Assembly (NCBI GenBank): GCA_025024175.1
Contig: QCXZ01000137.1
Location: forward strand, 29,813,327 to 29,877,326
Reading direction: 5' to 3'
Source: Rhyzopertha dominica
Taxonomy: Eukaryota > Arthropoda > Insecta > Coleoptera > Bostrichidae
Length of the DNA stretch: 64,000 nt
The translations under genes and the position numbers were made by a program. Within the stretch, counting starts at the first letter, position 1; each line of letters opens with the position of its first letter. This document shows, in pieces, positions 37,801 through 50,400 of this stretch. Below the pieces are notes generated by a model. It was not told the DNA's origin and ran no database searches. It was given only the letters and a program-made list of their open reading frames with translations.

Positions 37801-39603
37801 ACTCCCCAATTTCGCCGCCTTCCCGATACCCTACTTACCCCACAAACAATAGGTCGCTTTGGGTCGTTGAGATTTATACGTTTGCCAAATTTCAAGTTCA
37901 TATATAAAGTATTTCAAAAGTTATCGTGTCCACAAACAAAACCACAGACACAGACACACAGACAAGAAATGTTTTTGCTCAAATTTTGTTTTTTTTTGAG
38001 TTTTTTCAAGCGAATGAGCAAATAAAAATTTTTTAAAAAATTTTTCGCGATACAATACTTTCCATCCGTTGGATGTGGAAGTAAAATGAGGTACAAGATA
38101 TAAGAGGACCAATTCACTCACAGCACTCCTACGCACCTACATGTAGAAGAGTGCCTATAAATATTCAAGAAATTGCACAAACGCAGATCAATTTGATTGC
38201 TGTGTCAACCTCGAATCAAACCATGGCAAGACCAATAAGAATGCTTAAAATTCATGGTTACCATGGTTTGATCCAAGGTTAACACCGCGATCAAATTAAT
38301 CCACATTTAGGCAACCAGCCTGCAGTGTATCAGATACAACAATAATACTTTTATTTAGTACACACAAAACTTATATATGGGGTGAGTATACTAGTGAAGA
38401 ATTTTGCAGACTAATTTCAGTATAGTTCAGTTATAGTCAAGTTTAACAAAAATATAATAGTTACGCAATTTTAAAGAATATTATTTAAATAGTAGTAGCT
38501 GCAAACTTTTTATTTGTTCCAATACCTATGATTTTTTGTATGCCTGTTTATAAATTCACACTTTCGTAAAATAAAAATCTGTGATAAATCACAACTTAAT
38601 TGGAAGAAATTTGGCCAGAATTGCGTCTTCAGGTTATAACAAGTTCTGCAAGAACACTTCAACAGTTTTTTTGATTGTGGTGTATAACAAAAAAAAAACA
38701 CAGTGAAATCCAACAGTTAATAAAAATGTTCGCTCAAGACAGTTTTGCATTTTATGCCCAAGGTGATGTCATGCGCAGTACATCCACAAACTCTGCCACC
38801 TGCTTAACACACCATACTTTATTCTAGCCACATACTTGACAAAGCTTTCTAAAACAAGAATAAATCCTCTGTGATATTAAGTATTAAAGGAAAAAACTTA
38901 TGGAGGTCCAGTTATTATGCGACCTCAGCTTTGTAAATGGATGATAACGTGCAAAAATTGCATGACATATGTCATTAACTTGTTATGCTACCCTAAATAA
39001 AAATATTGTTAAGACAAGAAATTAGAATATTTACCCATCTTCCGAAAAACACTCGGTAAGGTTCTAGTGGAGGCTTATTTGGCATAGAACCGTAATATTC
39101 TATGTAATAAAAACATACGTCTGGATCTTTCAACCTCACACGTCCTTTAAGGGGTAAATAACTAAAAGTCTTAGACAAATTATGTAAGTAATTAAAGAAG
39201 ATAATATGATGAATCAATTTATTACTTACTTCTAATTTTGCTATTTTCTCCTTCTGTGTAATATGTTTTGAGAAAGTTTCTACCTCTATTTTGAAAGTTT
39301 TATCTTGCTGAAAATATTGATCAGTTGAAGAAGTTGAATAAATTTTCAATTTGGAATGTAAATCCTCTACACAATTCGCTTCACCCCACAATTCTACACA
39401 AGTCCGCAAAGATACTGATCGGCTAGCTAATAAGCAAACATCTTGCTCAGAAGCAAATTCTACTAACCAATAAGGATCCTATAAAAATTTAACAGAAGTA
39501 AATATGAAAACATCGTCACTAATCTTTTCAAACTTGCATTTGTAATAGGCTTTTCTATGAACCTCATGGAAATATTAAACAAGGACAAAAGTGAATTAAT
39601 TTC
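31838..39603 (-). CDS. Trmt11: TRMT11, tRNA (guanosine(10)-N2)-methyltransferase catalytic subunit
   Basis: Methylates G10 of tRNAs with the activator TRMT112. Exons in transcript order are 39603-39520 (donor uncertain), 39478-39230, 39169-39035, 36248-35985, 32577-32439, 32389-32191 and 32135-31838. They join in frame to 455 residues ending NENKTC-stop. An N-terminal piece has EINSLLSLF, then a THUMP-like region (VELWGEA) and FFGRWVANG. The Rossmann methyltransferase has KKRKFIGNTSMDAQLSLLMA, SAM motif I DPFVGTGSLL, YGTDIDY, RANMEQYNL and the catalytic DPPYGIRE, which is split by an intron inside the first proline codon. The C-terminus keeps VANTEQVLSKYTSRRLLTYEK and FKEKY. About 20 N-terminal residues (the Met exon, expected to end near a FR-type motif) were not found between 39604 and 47411. 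Introns of 3.4 and 2.8 kb contain repeats. Confidence 0.93.
32578..33675. other. TRMT11 intron with degenerate direct repeats
   Basis: Loosely repeated segments containing GTGTGCTATGCTGTCT-like sequence occur near 32850, 33050 and (beyond the Penelope pair) 34445. No nested gene was recognised. The + strand open frames at 32521-32845 overlap TRMT11 exons antisense and are not credible. Confidence 0.4.
33676..34352. mobile_element. Head-to-head pair of Penelope-like element tails
   Basis: A palindrome of about 680 bp is centred near 33990. TAGGTTTAAGTTCTTATAC at the left is inverted at the right, and the arms pair through GATGGAACAAACTCCAAGGT. The minus-strand arm reads FLEMIHIQKNINTCINNRTH and the plus-strand arm reads VEMIQIQKNINTCLNDRTHM. 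Both resemble the conserved EMxHIxxNxNxxNxRTD-like C-terminal tail of Penelope-like retroelements. Both arms are 5'-truncated and point outward from the centre. It lies in the 3.4 kb TRMT11 intron. Confidence 0.65.
34353..35984. other. TRMT11 intron, AT-rich
   Basis: No nested gene was recognised. The 67-codon + frame at 35363-35566 has no family signature. One N lies at 34649. Confidence 0.45.
37239..38086. mobile_element. Element B, full copy, in a TRMT11 intron
   Basis: GCAAATTGAATCAATACTTC at the left continues CACATCCAA, which is inverted as TTGGATGTGGAAGTA at 38070-38084. A diverged copy, inverted relative to this one, lies at 43529-44107. Shared blocks include GCAAAAAGGGTAGTTAC and the CGATACAATACTTTCCATCC terminus. 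The internal purine-rich open frames on both strands are low complexity. It is non-autonomous and its superfamily is unknown. Confidence 0.65.
38190..38297. repeat. Intronic hairpin with about 36-bp arms
   Basis: The segment at 38191-38225 containing GAATCAAACCATGG is inverted at 38260-38298 (CCATGGTTTGATCCAAGG) around a loop of about 34 nt, with a few mismatches. It lies just downstream of element B and may be a separate small MITE. Confidence 0.6.
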
Positions 39604-40601
39604 CTAAAACATAATATTTTGCTATTAAGTGTGCTTATTTTAATCACCCTAATACTCATTACTGCATGCCGAAAGTCCACATGTTCTTGAGCAAACCAGA
39701 GTAAGTAGCGTTTCCATACATTGGAGAGACTCATAATTTGTAACTAAATATTGCTTTCTTTTTAGTACAACAAAATAGACTTGCAATCTATACAACATTC
39801 CAGATACAATAAAATTGTAGGTACCAAACTTGTTTGTCGTGTTCGTATGGTGGTGAATGGTGATGGTGCAGGTTATGTTGTTGTTGTTGTTTGGGTTATT
39901 GGCTTTTGTCAGGATATGACAATTAGCCAGCACATTATTTATGTATCAGAGAGCAAGGATGATGGGTTTAGGGGAGATATCAGAGGTAAGGATAGTTAGA
40001 GAAGGAGAACAGGATAAACAAAAGGGATAAGCACTAGATGACAGCTTTCACACTTGGTATAACCTAAAATGATGCCATATAATGTAGAGCCCAATTGGTG
40101 GGAAGTGTATATCTGTAAATAAAGAGAAATTACTTAGAGATTGATTTTGTTGATTGTTATGTTTATATTATGTCTATGACATTTGATGTTGTCAATGTCA
40201 ATGTCAATTGATCCTATGTCTAGAACTCGGTAGCCACGTACACGTAAATGAACAAACAACTAGAACGCAGACTGGTCGTTCTAAGAGTGAAGCAGTGATG
40301 CCTCGAATAGATCGGGCACATTTCATTTATGTAGTATAGGATGTTGCCTTTCTCACACTGATTGCGGTATACGGGATATCAGCTTATTATTACGATCTGT
40401 ACACACCTTATTAATTTAATTATGCGCAGAATAACACAACAAAATAAAATTGCATTTTTTTACCTTGCTGAAATGCTATAATGCAAAGTTACTCTTAGGC
40501 AATGGGAATGAAATTAATTATTAAGGACGCAACCAATTTTATGGACACTTAAAATTAAATATTCAGATGATGGATAATAAATATTATAAATCCCTTTAAA
40601 C
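39604..40601. other. DNA upstream of the first visible TRMT11 exon
   Basis: The missing TRMT11 start exon must lie here or farther up, to 47411. I could not identify it. The minus-strand frame at 39649-39933 is low-complexity Asn/Thr repeat from a GTTGTTGTTG run and is not credible as a gene. Confidence 0.4.
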
Positions 40602-41432
40602 AGTGTGTTCGCCGATTGGGTTTCAGATAAGTATAATGACCAAAAAATTTCACCGAACGACAAAAATGTATTCTTTATGAACGCGTCTGCTTCTTCTAAA
40701 AGTAAGATCTATCGAACCAAAATTTTAATATTTTGCTTGGTTGAGGAGTTAAAAGAAGATATACAGGGTACCTCAAACATTAAAGTACCAAACTTTTACA
40801 TCGTGTTGTGTTCATCAAAATAAACAAAAATGTTTTTGTTATCGTAATGACGGGCTATAATTTATGCGAAAAAAAGAAGACAATTATTTGTGGTTTTATT
40901 CGGAAGAGCAGTTCAGTATTCTGAAGCAGTTAATTTCGCGCTGAAGATCATAGGCATAGGGTATGGGGAGAGACGGGGTCTTTTTCCCCTCATAGCTTAA
41001 TAATTGATAAAAACAAAAATTGCATATAAAAACGCATTCTGAGGCTTAATATTTTTATTATCTAAAAACGAGGATTCTATTTTTCTACAAGTGTTCCTCC
41101 GTTTTCTGCGCAAAGCTCTAAACTTCTCCTAAATTCGTTATACACACGGTGTAGTTTTTTTACGTTTTTTAGTCCATCTAAGTCTGGCAGGCAAGTGTCA
41201 AATTAATTTATTTTGTTAATTTTGACGAGCACAAGACACTGTAAATTGGTACTTTAATTTTTGAGACATCCTGTATCCTTTTTTAACTCCTCAACCGTGA
41301 AAGAAATTGAAATTTTGGTTCGATAGATCTTATTTTTATAAGAAGCAGACACCTTCGTAAAGAACACATTTTTGTTGTATGGTGAAATTTTTTGGTCATT
41401 ATACTAATCTGAAACCCAATCTGTGGACACAC
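40602..41432. mobile_element. Inverted-repeat element D (0.83 kb)
   Basis: AGTGTGTTCGCCGATTGGGT at the left end is inverted (ACCCAATCTGTGGACACACT) at the right. About 210 bp per arm pair (shared CAGAT.AGTATAATGACCAA and GTTAAAAAAGGATACAGG-type blocks). The spacer is about 420 bp with no ORF. It is a non-autonomous MITE-like element. Confidence 0.75.
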
Positions 41433-42778
41433 TATACATATAATTATTTATGTATATTATTTTATTATGAATTATTATGAAGGTCAGTTAAAAATGTTAA
41501 AAAAAGAAAAATTTACTTTTTATACGGCTAAGACAAGCCATTGTTGTAAAATTAAGAAATTGCATTATTTAAAGATTTTTAATAATGCCAAATGCAAGTT
41601 GTATATCTAGCTTTAAAAAATAATTAGCTTAATTTAATTAATTAATTAACTTAATTTTTCTTTTTTATATTTTACTGGTCTTTATAATTATTGAAACGGT
41701 TTAAAAATGTGGAAACAATATTTTTATAAAAAAGACTTCTTGCCCCCTCCAAATTACCGCCACTGTTTAGATATGTTCCAAGGAAGCAAACATTCATCAG
41801 GCCATTTTTATAGGTCTACTTGGTCTCAAAAATAGCTTTAGAAATTTGTGTGCATGAAATAATACACATTACTTACACATACCTTTGCAGAACATAATGA
41901 GCTATAATCTGTAACTTAAGTAAAAACGTTTTTGACTTTCATTTTTCTTTTCCCAAACAATATCTGAAGCTAGCAGTGTTCCTTTTCGTTGGGAATTTTT
42001 TTATGTGTTAAAATACTGTTATGAATACAATGAACTTGAGTTATTGTATGTATTTACTAATTTATTCATTTCAGTCTTACTTCACATTGTGTACATTATA
42101 TCTATGTACTAGCGTCCAAATAAATGTTCGGTTTCGGCCAAAAAAGTAGCGAACCTTCGGCTGTAATTGAAATTGCATACATTTGATTTCGTCAATTCGT
42201 CCATTATGTCTGTATGCTTTTTTTACTTGTAACATGCCTCGCCAGCGTTTGCCCACGCATAGTTTTAAAAGTCTTGATGAACTAACCCTAACAGTTGTGA
42301 TCATGTATACTAATTTAATAATTTGTACTTTGTAGTGCAACATGTATGTAAGAAATTTAAATTATTAGCACAATGAAAATCATTATTTCGTAAACATCCC
42401 TTCTTTCAAAATTTGTTCTTCGGCCTCTAACTGTTAGTTTGCAGTAAAAATGCAGTAATTAAAAATTAATAATAATATGTATAATGTTATCAGCTTAGAT
42501 GATAAAATGCCTACAAGAGTTTCATATACTCGAAATGAAAAATCTATAACCATATCAAATTTTAGGGCTTATTATGAGAGTATTAGTTGTACAATAGTTA
42601 ACTAATATTTATATGTTGCTACATAGATTTCTCATCATGTATTCCGGTGCATTGTTTTTAAAGGTTTATTCGATTACGTTATCAATTAACGCCACTTCAC
42701 GACTGACTACAATAACAGATGACAAACTTTCCAGGTGTCTATTAAATTTTCGTATGTTGGCTTTTAGGTCACCCCATA
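41433..42778. other. AT-rich DNA without a recognised gene
   Basis: No exon was recognised on either strand. The minus-strand frame at 42077-42343 lacks family features. This could be TRMT11 intron 1 or intergenic DNA. Confidence 0.4.
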
Positions 42779-42900
42779 TCAACCCAGTAGGGCTGTTCAG
42801 AATTTTTTTAGTGCTAATTTTTAACAGCTTATTATGATTTAAATAAATCAAGTACAAAGTTTGTTCTTAAGAGGGAGGCTAGAAGATGATACCCTATGAT
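42779..42900. mobile_element. Fragment of foldback family A
   Basis: AGGGCTGTTCAGAATTTTTT through AAATAAATCAAGTACAAAGT and AGGGAGGCTAGAAGATGATA matches 1555-1705 of element A with substitutions. Only an internal arm segment remains. Confidence 0.6.
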
Positions 42901-43440
42901 GGCAAGCACCATAAGTGCTGGCAGTTTTTAATGAAATTGGATGAAATTAAGCCTTGGCATTTTATTTAATATGGTGGGAAGCAACTGATGCAAGTTTTAA
43001 TGCCTTAAAAATTAATATATATTTTTTTTGTTTCCAGCACAACTTTCTTGTGGCATACTACGAGTGTCTATGTCACGAGCCTAAATCTTGTTGCGTATGG
43101 CCATTTTCTAGTCTCTATTTAGCAGGAAAATTTTATTTTATTTTTAGAACATTTTAAATTCTATTTGAAATTTTCGTTTGTGCCATTAGGTTTCTGTAAC
43201 TAATGGGAATATATTTGACACATGTAAATTTCGTGAACAGGCTCATATTTAAAAAAATACATATTACAAAAATAGTTTTAGTTTTAAACTTTTGACTTGG
43301 AGTAATTTTTTATGTGTATAGGTATTGATGAATAAAATATTTAATTATGTGTTCTTATGTAAAAAAAACAGTTGCTCTTATATAGTTATTTTAGTATCGC
43401 TTTCAGCAAAAAAGGTGGTTTTGGTCGGACGCTAATATTG

Positions 43441-46400
43441 TACAGCGTGTCCCATTTTCATTGTAATTGTACGGTATCTCGGTAACTATTAATGCTAGAG
43501 CATTGTGGTTTCGACATTACTGTATTACATTTACTTCTACATCCAACGGATGGAAAGTATTGTATCGCAAAAAAAAAGTAAAAAAAAATGCTCGAAAACA
43601 TCCAAAAACAAAATTTGAGCAAAAAATTTCTTGTCTATGTGGGGACGCGATAACTTTCGAAAGACAACATATGAAATTCGGCATACATATAATTCTCAAC
43701 TAGCCAAAGCGACCTATTGTTTTTGGGGTAAGTAGGTTATAGGGAAGGGGGTGAAATCATGGGGTAACTACCCTTTTTGCAAATTTTTATTTTCCTTTTA
43801 GCATAAGATTAGTAGTACAGTTGCAAGTATTATTCGTTCATATAAATTTTCGGTGCAGCAAATTGTTTAAAAGTTATTAACAAAAAACCGGTTTTTCCCA
43901 AATTTATCCGAAAATACTTAATATATTCAAAAAGTGAAAATACTATCAGGTAGGAAATAAAATTTCTCAAAAAAATTTCCAAAAAAACTGGATTTTGGAA
44001 AAATGCTCTAAACTTCCTTATTGATCGTATAATATAAGAAATAAAAACGTAAATATCATTTTGACAATTTTATGTGGAAGTATTGATTCAATTTGCAACT
44101 TGCAACAGTTTTTTGTTGTGAGTTGAGCTGCACCATCGCCATTTTTGTATAGTCTTTTGTTTTAAAGCTATAGCTAACTTTTAAACAATATAACATTTCT
44201 TCAGTTCTCAATATCTAGCTATGTAGATACAAAAAAACTGTAGAGACATTTTTATTCTGAATTCATTGGTGACTCAGATATTTTTAGGGGGTAATATTTT
44301 AGAGATATAACACAAACTTGCATTTTTTTAAAATGAAAACCATAGTTCCCTTTGCTATGGTTGAAAAGACCTATTTTTTTTGTTACGAAAATGTATACAT
44401 TGTTAGGTTTATTTTTCTAATTTTGGTATTCCTTATATGTAATAATTTAATGAGATTTTACGTTTTTTGTCACGATAGATGTAAATAATTGACGATAAAT
44501 GATGCATAGGACTTATTATTTTCATTAGTTACATGGCCTCCTATATTACAGATAAAAAAACTGTATGAGCGCTCTTAAGAGTTTTATGTGTGTATTCAAA
44601 TATGCATATCTTATTTAATGGATTAAAATTTTTACTTAATAATATAAATTATATTTTGTGTTTTCTTATTCCATAGCCTCCTGGGGCCCTATTCTCGAGT
44701 GCGTAAGAAATGAATTCCTATGCAAAAGTAGTCCCAGCGTGAGAATTTGACCATTTTTGCATCTTCATTTTCTCACCTAAAATTTGGTATTCTTGAAAAA
44801 GGGAGAAATGGAACAGACGGCACCTTCCCACTTGGAGTGGTACCTACTTACCAGTTTATGGGGTACAGGGCAATAAAAGCTTTTGTATAGGGTATGTAGT
44901 TATGCAAATGTAATGCAAATCTAAGTGGTCAGGTGCAGAGTTTTTAATAGGACAACGGATTAAGACAAGTTTAGAGTTCCTTGAAATTGTATGTAGTACA
45001 AGTACGTTAATGTTCAGTTCTAAGTATAATATCATTTATATATAATATAAGTTATATATACCGATGTGAGCTGGTTATGAGTGCAACTGATACATTTTCT
45101 AAAAATTGTGAGCGCAAACGATTGAGTTTTTTTTGTAAGATATTATAGGTAAGTACTATATACGATTTTACTTTTGCACTGCACGATTTAACTGTAATAA
45201 AAGTATTTATAAATGCAATATTTAAAGGTCAATTTTTGTACTGCATATGTTATATTGCTATTATTTATAGCAAATGTGTATAAGTGTTATTTTTTTTTTG
45301 GTTATGAGAAGTAATAACTTAGTAATATTAGATAATAAGGGCTTGAATGACAAAAAAGATATGTGTTTCTATCATTGAGTTTATTACTCCGATCCGAATA
45401 TTATAATCAAGGGTTTCTATTTAAAAAATCGATGATGTCATAGCTTGGTCTGCAGCGTTTCAATGGTCTCAAAATAAAGCTCTTTTTAAATCTTATGTCA
45501 CCTGGTACAGAGCTTTATCAAATTTTTGAAAATAACTGTCATTTTTAATTTTATTTTTTACTATTTACTATTTTAGAGGGAAGGAATGAAAGGCGTTATT
45601 ATATACAAGCTCTCTCATTTAATCATAACATGTAATTTGGATGCCCTGTATATAATAACTTGTTTGGTGGGCAATGTAAAATACCAATTATATAGTTCTC
45701 TTCTTAGATTTGAAGAAACAAAGATCTGTACCTTTCATTTAACACTTATAGCCGACGTTATAGTTGCTTCTGTCCTGAACGGCGTGACTTGACCTATAAT
45801 ATATTGAGCCATTTTATGAATGACACGAAAATGCCGTTTAAAAATTGTTGAAGGTAAGTCAAACTAAATATCTACTCGCGATTTTCGTCATCCTCACAAG
45901 CATCAATCACAACTAAAGCAGCTGCCAATTCATCAGGATCCATTTTTTTTTTCAAATTTCTAGACTAATAATGTGTATATTATATAACTACTATGCATTA
46001 TAACATTATTGTTAACAACCGCCTAGTTATATTATTTTCAACAGAACCTTTTTAATATGAAAATGGTAGTAATTAAAATACAAACTATTTGTAATAAAAA
46101 AAATTGTACGCATATAAATACTTAAATAAACAGTTTAGATGTTACACATCACATTAATTCACCTCTGCTTAAGAAATCCCTGCTTTAAAATTCAACTCTA
46201 AAATGCTTGCACCCGCAGGTATTTGAACCGTTTCGTTTGCTACCGTACGAAAGTACTATGTCATTTTAGTGAGAACGAATTCGAACGCCGCGAACGGCTA
46301 CGTCATGAGAAATTCTGACCACTTTCGCATAGTAATTCAAATTACATACTAAAAAAATTAGAATAATTCCAAACTTAGTAAAAATAAACCTAACAATGTA

Positions 46401-46772
46401 TACATTTTTTTAATCAGAAAAATAGGTCTTTTCAATTACAGCAAAGCCAACTATGGTTTCCGTTTAAAAAATACCAGTTTGTGTTATATCTAAAAAAATG
46501 TGACCCCCAAAAAATTTCTGAGTATGCTACTGGATTCAAAATAAAAATGTCTACAGTTTTATTTGTATCTACATATCCAAGCGAGATATTGAGAGCTGAA
46601 AAAATGTTACATTATTCAAAAGTTGGTTACACCTTTAAAACAAAAGATGGAAACAAAAATTGCAGCTCAACTCACAACAAAAAAGTAATACAGTAATGTG
46701 GAAACCGCAACCCTCTAGCATTAATAGCTACCAAGATACCCTAGAATTATAAGGAAAATGATACACCCTGTA
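43441..46772. mobile_element. Inverted-repeat element E (3.3 kb) with a nested insertion
   Basis: The left end TACAGCGTGTCCCATTTTCA is inverted at the right end (…AAAATGATACACCCTGTA). Arms pair for about 430 bp: left 43441-43528 plus 44108-44440, right about 46330-46772. The left arm is split by element B (43529-44107), because the right arm reads TGTATTAC directly into TTTTTTGTTGTGAG. The interior contains a 23-codon minus-strand peptide at 45943-45872 (MDPDELAAALVVIDACEDDE), reminiscent of the acidic N-terminus of Harbinger-type transposases, but no further frame. Whether this makes E a PIF/Harbinger derivative is inference. Confidence 0.75.
43529..44107. mobile_element. Element B copy inserted in the left arm of element E
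   Basis: It begins ATTTACTTCTACATCCAACG and ends GTGGAAGTATTGATTCAATT, the ends of the 37239-38086 copy in opposite orientation. The uninterrupted right arm of E defines the insertion point to within a few bases, so E is older than this B insertion. Confidence 0.75.
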
Positions 46773-47411
46773 CATCTCTTTCATTGACAGTGGCCCCTGT
46801 AGCAGCTGAAAAATCAGGTCTTATTCAAATATAATGGTGAATATTTATATACACATGAGCATCATCTTAAGTAGCATTTACTTTTGATAAACTTATATTT
46901 TTATTAATATTCATTAGAACATCGAACTTTGATCCAATACAACTGGTTTTTAGATGAAAACAGGTAAATTTGTTTTGGGTTTTTATTCGGATTACGTTAC
47001 TCATGAGTTTCACTGTTTTTTTTTTAGCTCAGTAAGTATAATATTAATTTTTGTCTGTTGACTTTTCCTTTTCCTGTTGGTTCCATTTTGGATTGAAAAC
47101 GATCCATTAAAGCATGTGGTTCATAAGTCATAGGCTAAGGTTTATTAACTAAATTATTTAAGTTTGATGCAAATATTACATGCAGTTGGACGTGCACATA
47201 GTTACAAATAATCCTTTCAATATATTTATTTGGGATCTATTTGTGACAGTCAACAACACAAATAATTTATACAATATAACAAACTTAATTAAAATATAAT
47301 GGAACCCAAATGAATAAAGTAGTACAAAGCTTTAAAAAAAATCCAACGGTGTTTAATTGAACTCGCTTGCTATATATAAAGGACTGTTAAAATTTATCGT
47401 CCTTGTGTTAT
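46773..47411. other. EMC2 3' flank
   Basis: AT-rich DNA downstream of the EMC2 stop. A minus-strand AATAAA (TTTATT at about 47224) is a plausible EMC2 poly(A) signal. No other gene was seen. Confidence 0.4.
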
Positions 47412-50400
47412 TTATCCTAGAGACAGGGAAGCTAACCTCTCTTCGATATTTGCATTTCTTTCTTTTGCATTCTCATACTTCTTTCGTATTTCTGAAATTG
47501 CCCATGTTGCTAAGTTAACTGCTTCTTTTTTCTTTTGTGCAGAACATTTCTGAGATGATGCTATGCTGCTCGATGACTGTAAACAAACGATCAGTCAAGT
47601 TATTTGATGGTGCATATATTCTTACCAAATATACTCCATAAAGTGCCCGCAAATTATTTGGGTTGAGCTTCAGCGCTTGGCAGTAATATGACCTTGCTAT
47701 TTCCCAATTTTCAGAACCTCCTTGAGTGTATTTTATGTCGGCATAACGTTGATGGAGCAGGTGATTATGTGGATTATGCAGGATAAGCTCTTCCACACAA
47801 AAAGCAGCTTTGTTAAAATCTTGTTCGGTTATATACAACTCGCTTAACTCTTGCCAGGCTTCAAAATCAGCCATAAAACTAAAAAGACATTCAGATTAGT
47901 ACTAAAAAATAAAGCAGTTAGAAATTTTGTTCCAAAATTTTGCATTACACTGTATTTTACAAAACAATAAATTTCTAGATATTTTAGATGCCTGATTATA
48001 TGCAGATAAAATATTTTTTTAACTCACATTTTTAAATAGTCTGTCAGCTCTTTTACTGCTTCGATATTTTTTCCTTGTGCCTTTAAGATTGCGATACGTC
48101 TCTTTCTTGCTGCACTATTTGTATCATCGATCTTAATAATGGATTCCAGTATATTTAGAGCATCGTCATAGCGTTGGCTAGCTTCCAGACGCATAGCTTC
48201 AAATTTCTTTACCCTCAAACTGTTTGGAAATTCACGTAGCAGTTGCTTGATGCAAACATTTGCAACATCAAAATTATAGCAATCCAAAGCTGCAATACAC
48301 ACCTGCTCCAGAATCAAGTACTCTGAAATTAAACATTATTTAGATCCATGACTGTCTATAGATTTGCACATACAGCTTTAAAACTTTTCTCTGATTAATA
48401 TTCAGATCCAAACTTCACAGGGTGTACCTATGTACATGAAATATATCCTATTGATTGATATGTCATCTTCACTAGCCTATACGCCCAAAACAGTAACCAC
48501 TGGCCATCTTGCGGTTATTTATAACTTCACTTTTAAGCAGAATATTATTTGCCAGCTGTGAATACTAAACGATTTTGTTGTGCTTATGAACAATAAAAAG
48601 CAACTTCAGTGCCCCAGCAGAAGCCAACGGATTTTTGAATTAGCCAGGATGTGCACAGATGCAGGCAAGTTTTCAGTTGAAACAACTACTGAAATTACTG
48701 AATTTCTAAACATTGGCTTAAAAAAATTGTAACAATGTAGCTTAGTATTAAAGATCAATGTACGGTATAAGTTAGGGGCTTCCTCATTTAAGATGTTTAC
48801 TGCACACAGTTGCGTACTTTAAAAACCTGCAATTTATACTTTTATTGTACATTTTCAGTTCTAAGCTGCATATTGCAACATGCTAGAATAAAAAACTTTT
48901 GTACATGGTGATTACTTTAATTTAAGTATGATATCGTAGCAAAAGGCGTAGGCAATTATTTTTTTTTAATATTACGGATTATGGAAAAACACGGAAATTA
49001 ACTATTAGCTTTTTGTATTATTTAAAAATAAGTTCAATAAAATATTTTTTGCATTATAAAATCAGAAGCTGTTTATTTAGAAACTCATACCACACCGTTT
49101 AGTAATCTATTTGTGCCATCATAGAAGCGTATAAACCACATTGCATACTATTCTTAATATCATAAGGGTGTAGGGACCACAATTAATTAAAAACAAGTGT
49201 TACAGTAGTGAACCCACTTTGTCAAAAAAATTACTTCTAAAAAGATTTTACAGACTCAAAAACAAAACTCAAATCTATAAAATAGATTTTTTGAATATGC
49301 GGGGAGTTTTATCAAAGCAGCAGCGTGTAAAAAGTAAATTATGATTGCATACAATAAACATTGTAACTTTCATTTGGAAGAAATATAAAAAGGTGAGAAG
49401 TGAGAAGTGGGGTACATAGTATCAAATCACATTAAGATAAGATCATATTCTTTTCTAATTATCTACATAATAATAATGATAAAACATAGCAACCTCTTCC
49501 ATGCAAACATTAAGTGCACATTTTTGTTTACTCTACAAGTAAAAATACTTTATACAAATGTTGAAACAAATAAAAAATAAACTTTTAAATATTAGAATAT
49601 GTTTTCTATTTTAAATTAATATAAACTATTATGAGCTAAATTTTAATAATGTTGAATGTGAACTGAAAATAATGGGTTAATCATGCTTTGTGCAACGGGA
49701 CCTAAGTGATATATCAAAATAAAGGCCTTTTTAAGTTCTTTAAAAATGTCATAGTGGGTATCNAAAACATATTTGCAGATGATAATAAAGTGTTTTCATA
49801 AATAGTTTATATTACGCCATATAATTAATTTTGCTTCATAGTTGGATGCCAACTTTTGTCTTCTTCAATTCATGTCATTACCATGTATGTGTTATTTTTA
49901 TTCCTTCTTAATGAAAAACAAGAAAAACTTTGTTGCCGGCTATTCTGTTAAATACTTTATAATATTGTTAGGTTTTTAATAATTAATTAATGTAATAAAA
50001 GTAATAATAACAATAAAAACAAATAAACAATAATGAATTCTTGCCTGTTCTGAATTAATAATTAAAAATATTTTGAACATTTGAAAGAAATTGAAAATTA
50101 AAAAAAAATTATTTATGAAATATCTGCAAATATTTTTTGGACACCCACTTTTTTCTTATGAACTGGTGGAAGAGCTTAGTTATTGGTTAGCAGTAGTATT
50201 TTGAACACCCTGTCAATTTTGAACACTTTTATTAACCACATGTTATCTCTAAATTCATTGTTTTCCTAGATATCGGTATTTCAAACACTAACAGATATGG
50301 GATATTCAAACGTAGGAGAGGGTGGATCACGTGGTGACAAATTTTTTTAAATATGGGCCACAATAAGACGTTCATGGCCGCTCGAGTTTGCTGTCTCCAA

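Noticed and set aside
37458..38136. ORFs of 60-70 codons on both strands
   Set aside because: They are low-complexity frames inside element B, mirrored in its second copy with frame changes.
39649..39933. 94-codon minus-strand ORF
   Set aside because: Asn/Thr/His-rich translation of a trinucleotide-like run; no domain and no splice context fitting TRMT11.
40440..40520. Minus-strand LRVTLHYSISAR followed by a GTAAAA donor, as the missing TRMT11 first exon
   Set aside because: It does not resemble the expected N-terminal motif ending before EINSLLSLF, and no ATG context supports it.
46200..46275. tRNA-like B-box (minus strand GGTTCAAATACC) inside element E
   Set aside because: No cloverleaf can be formed; at most it is a decayed SINE head, and the evidence is too thin to list as a feature.
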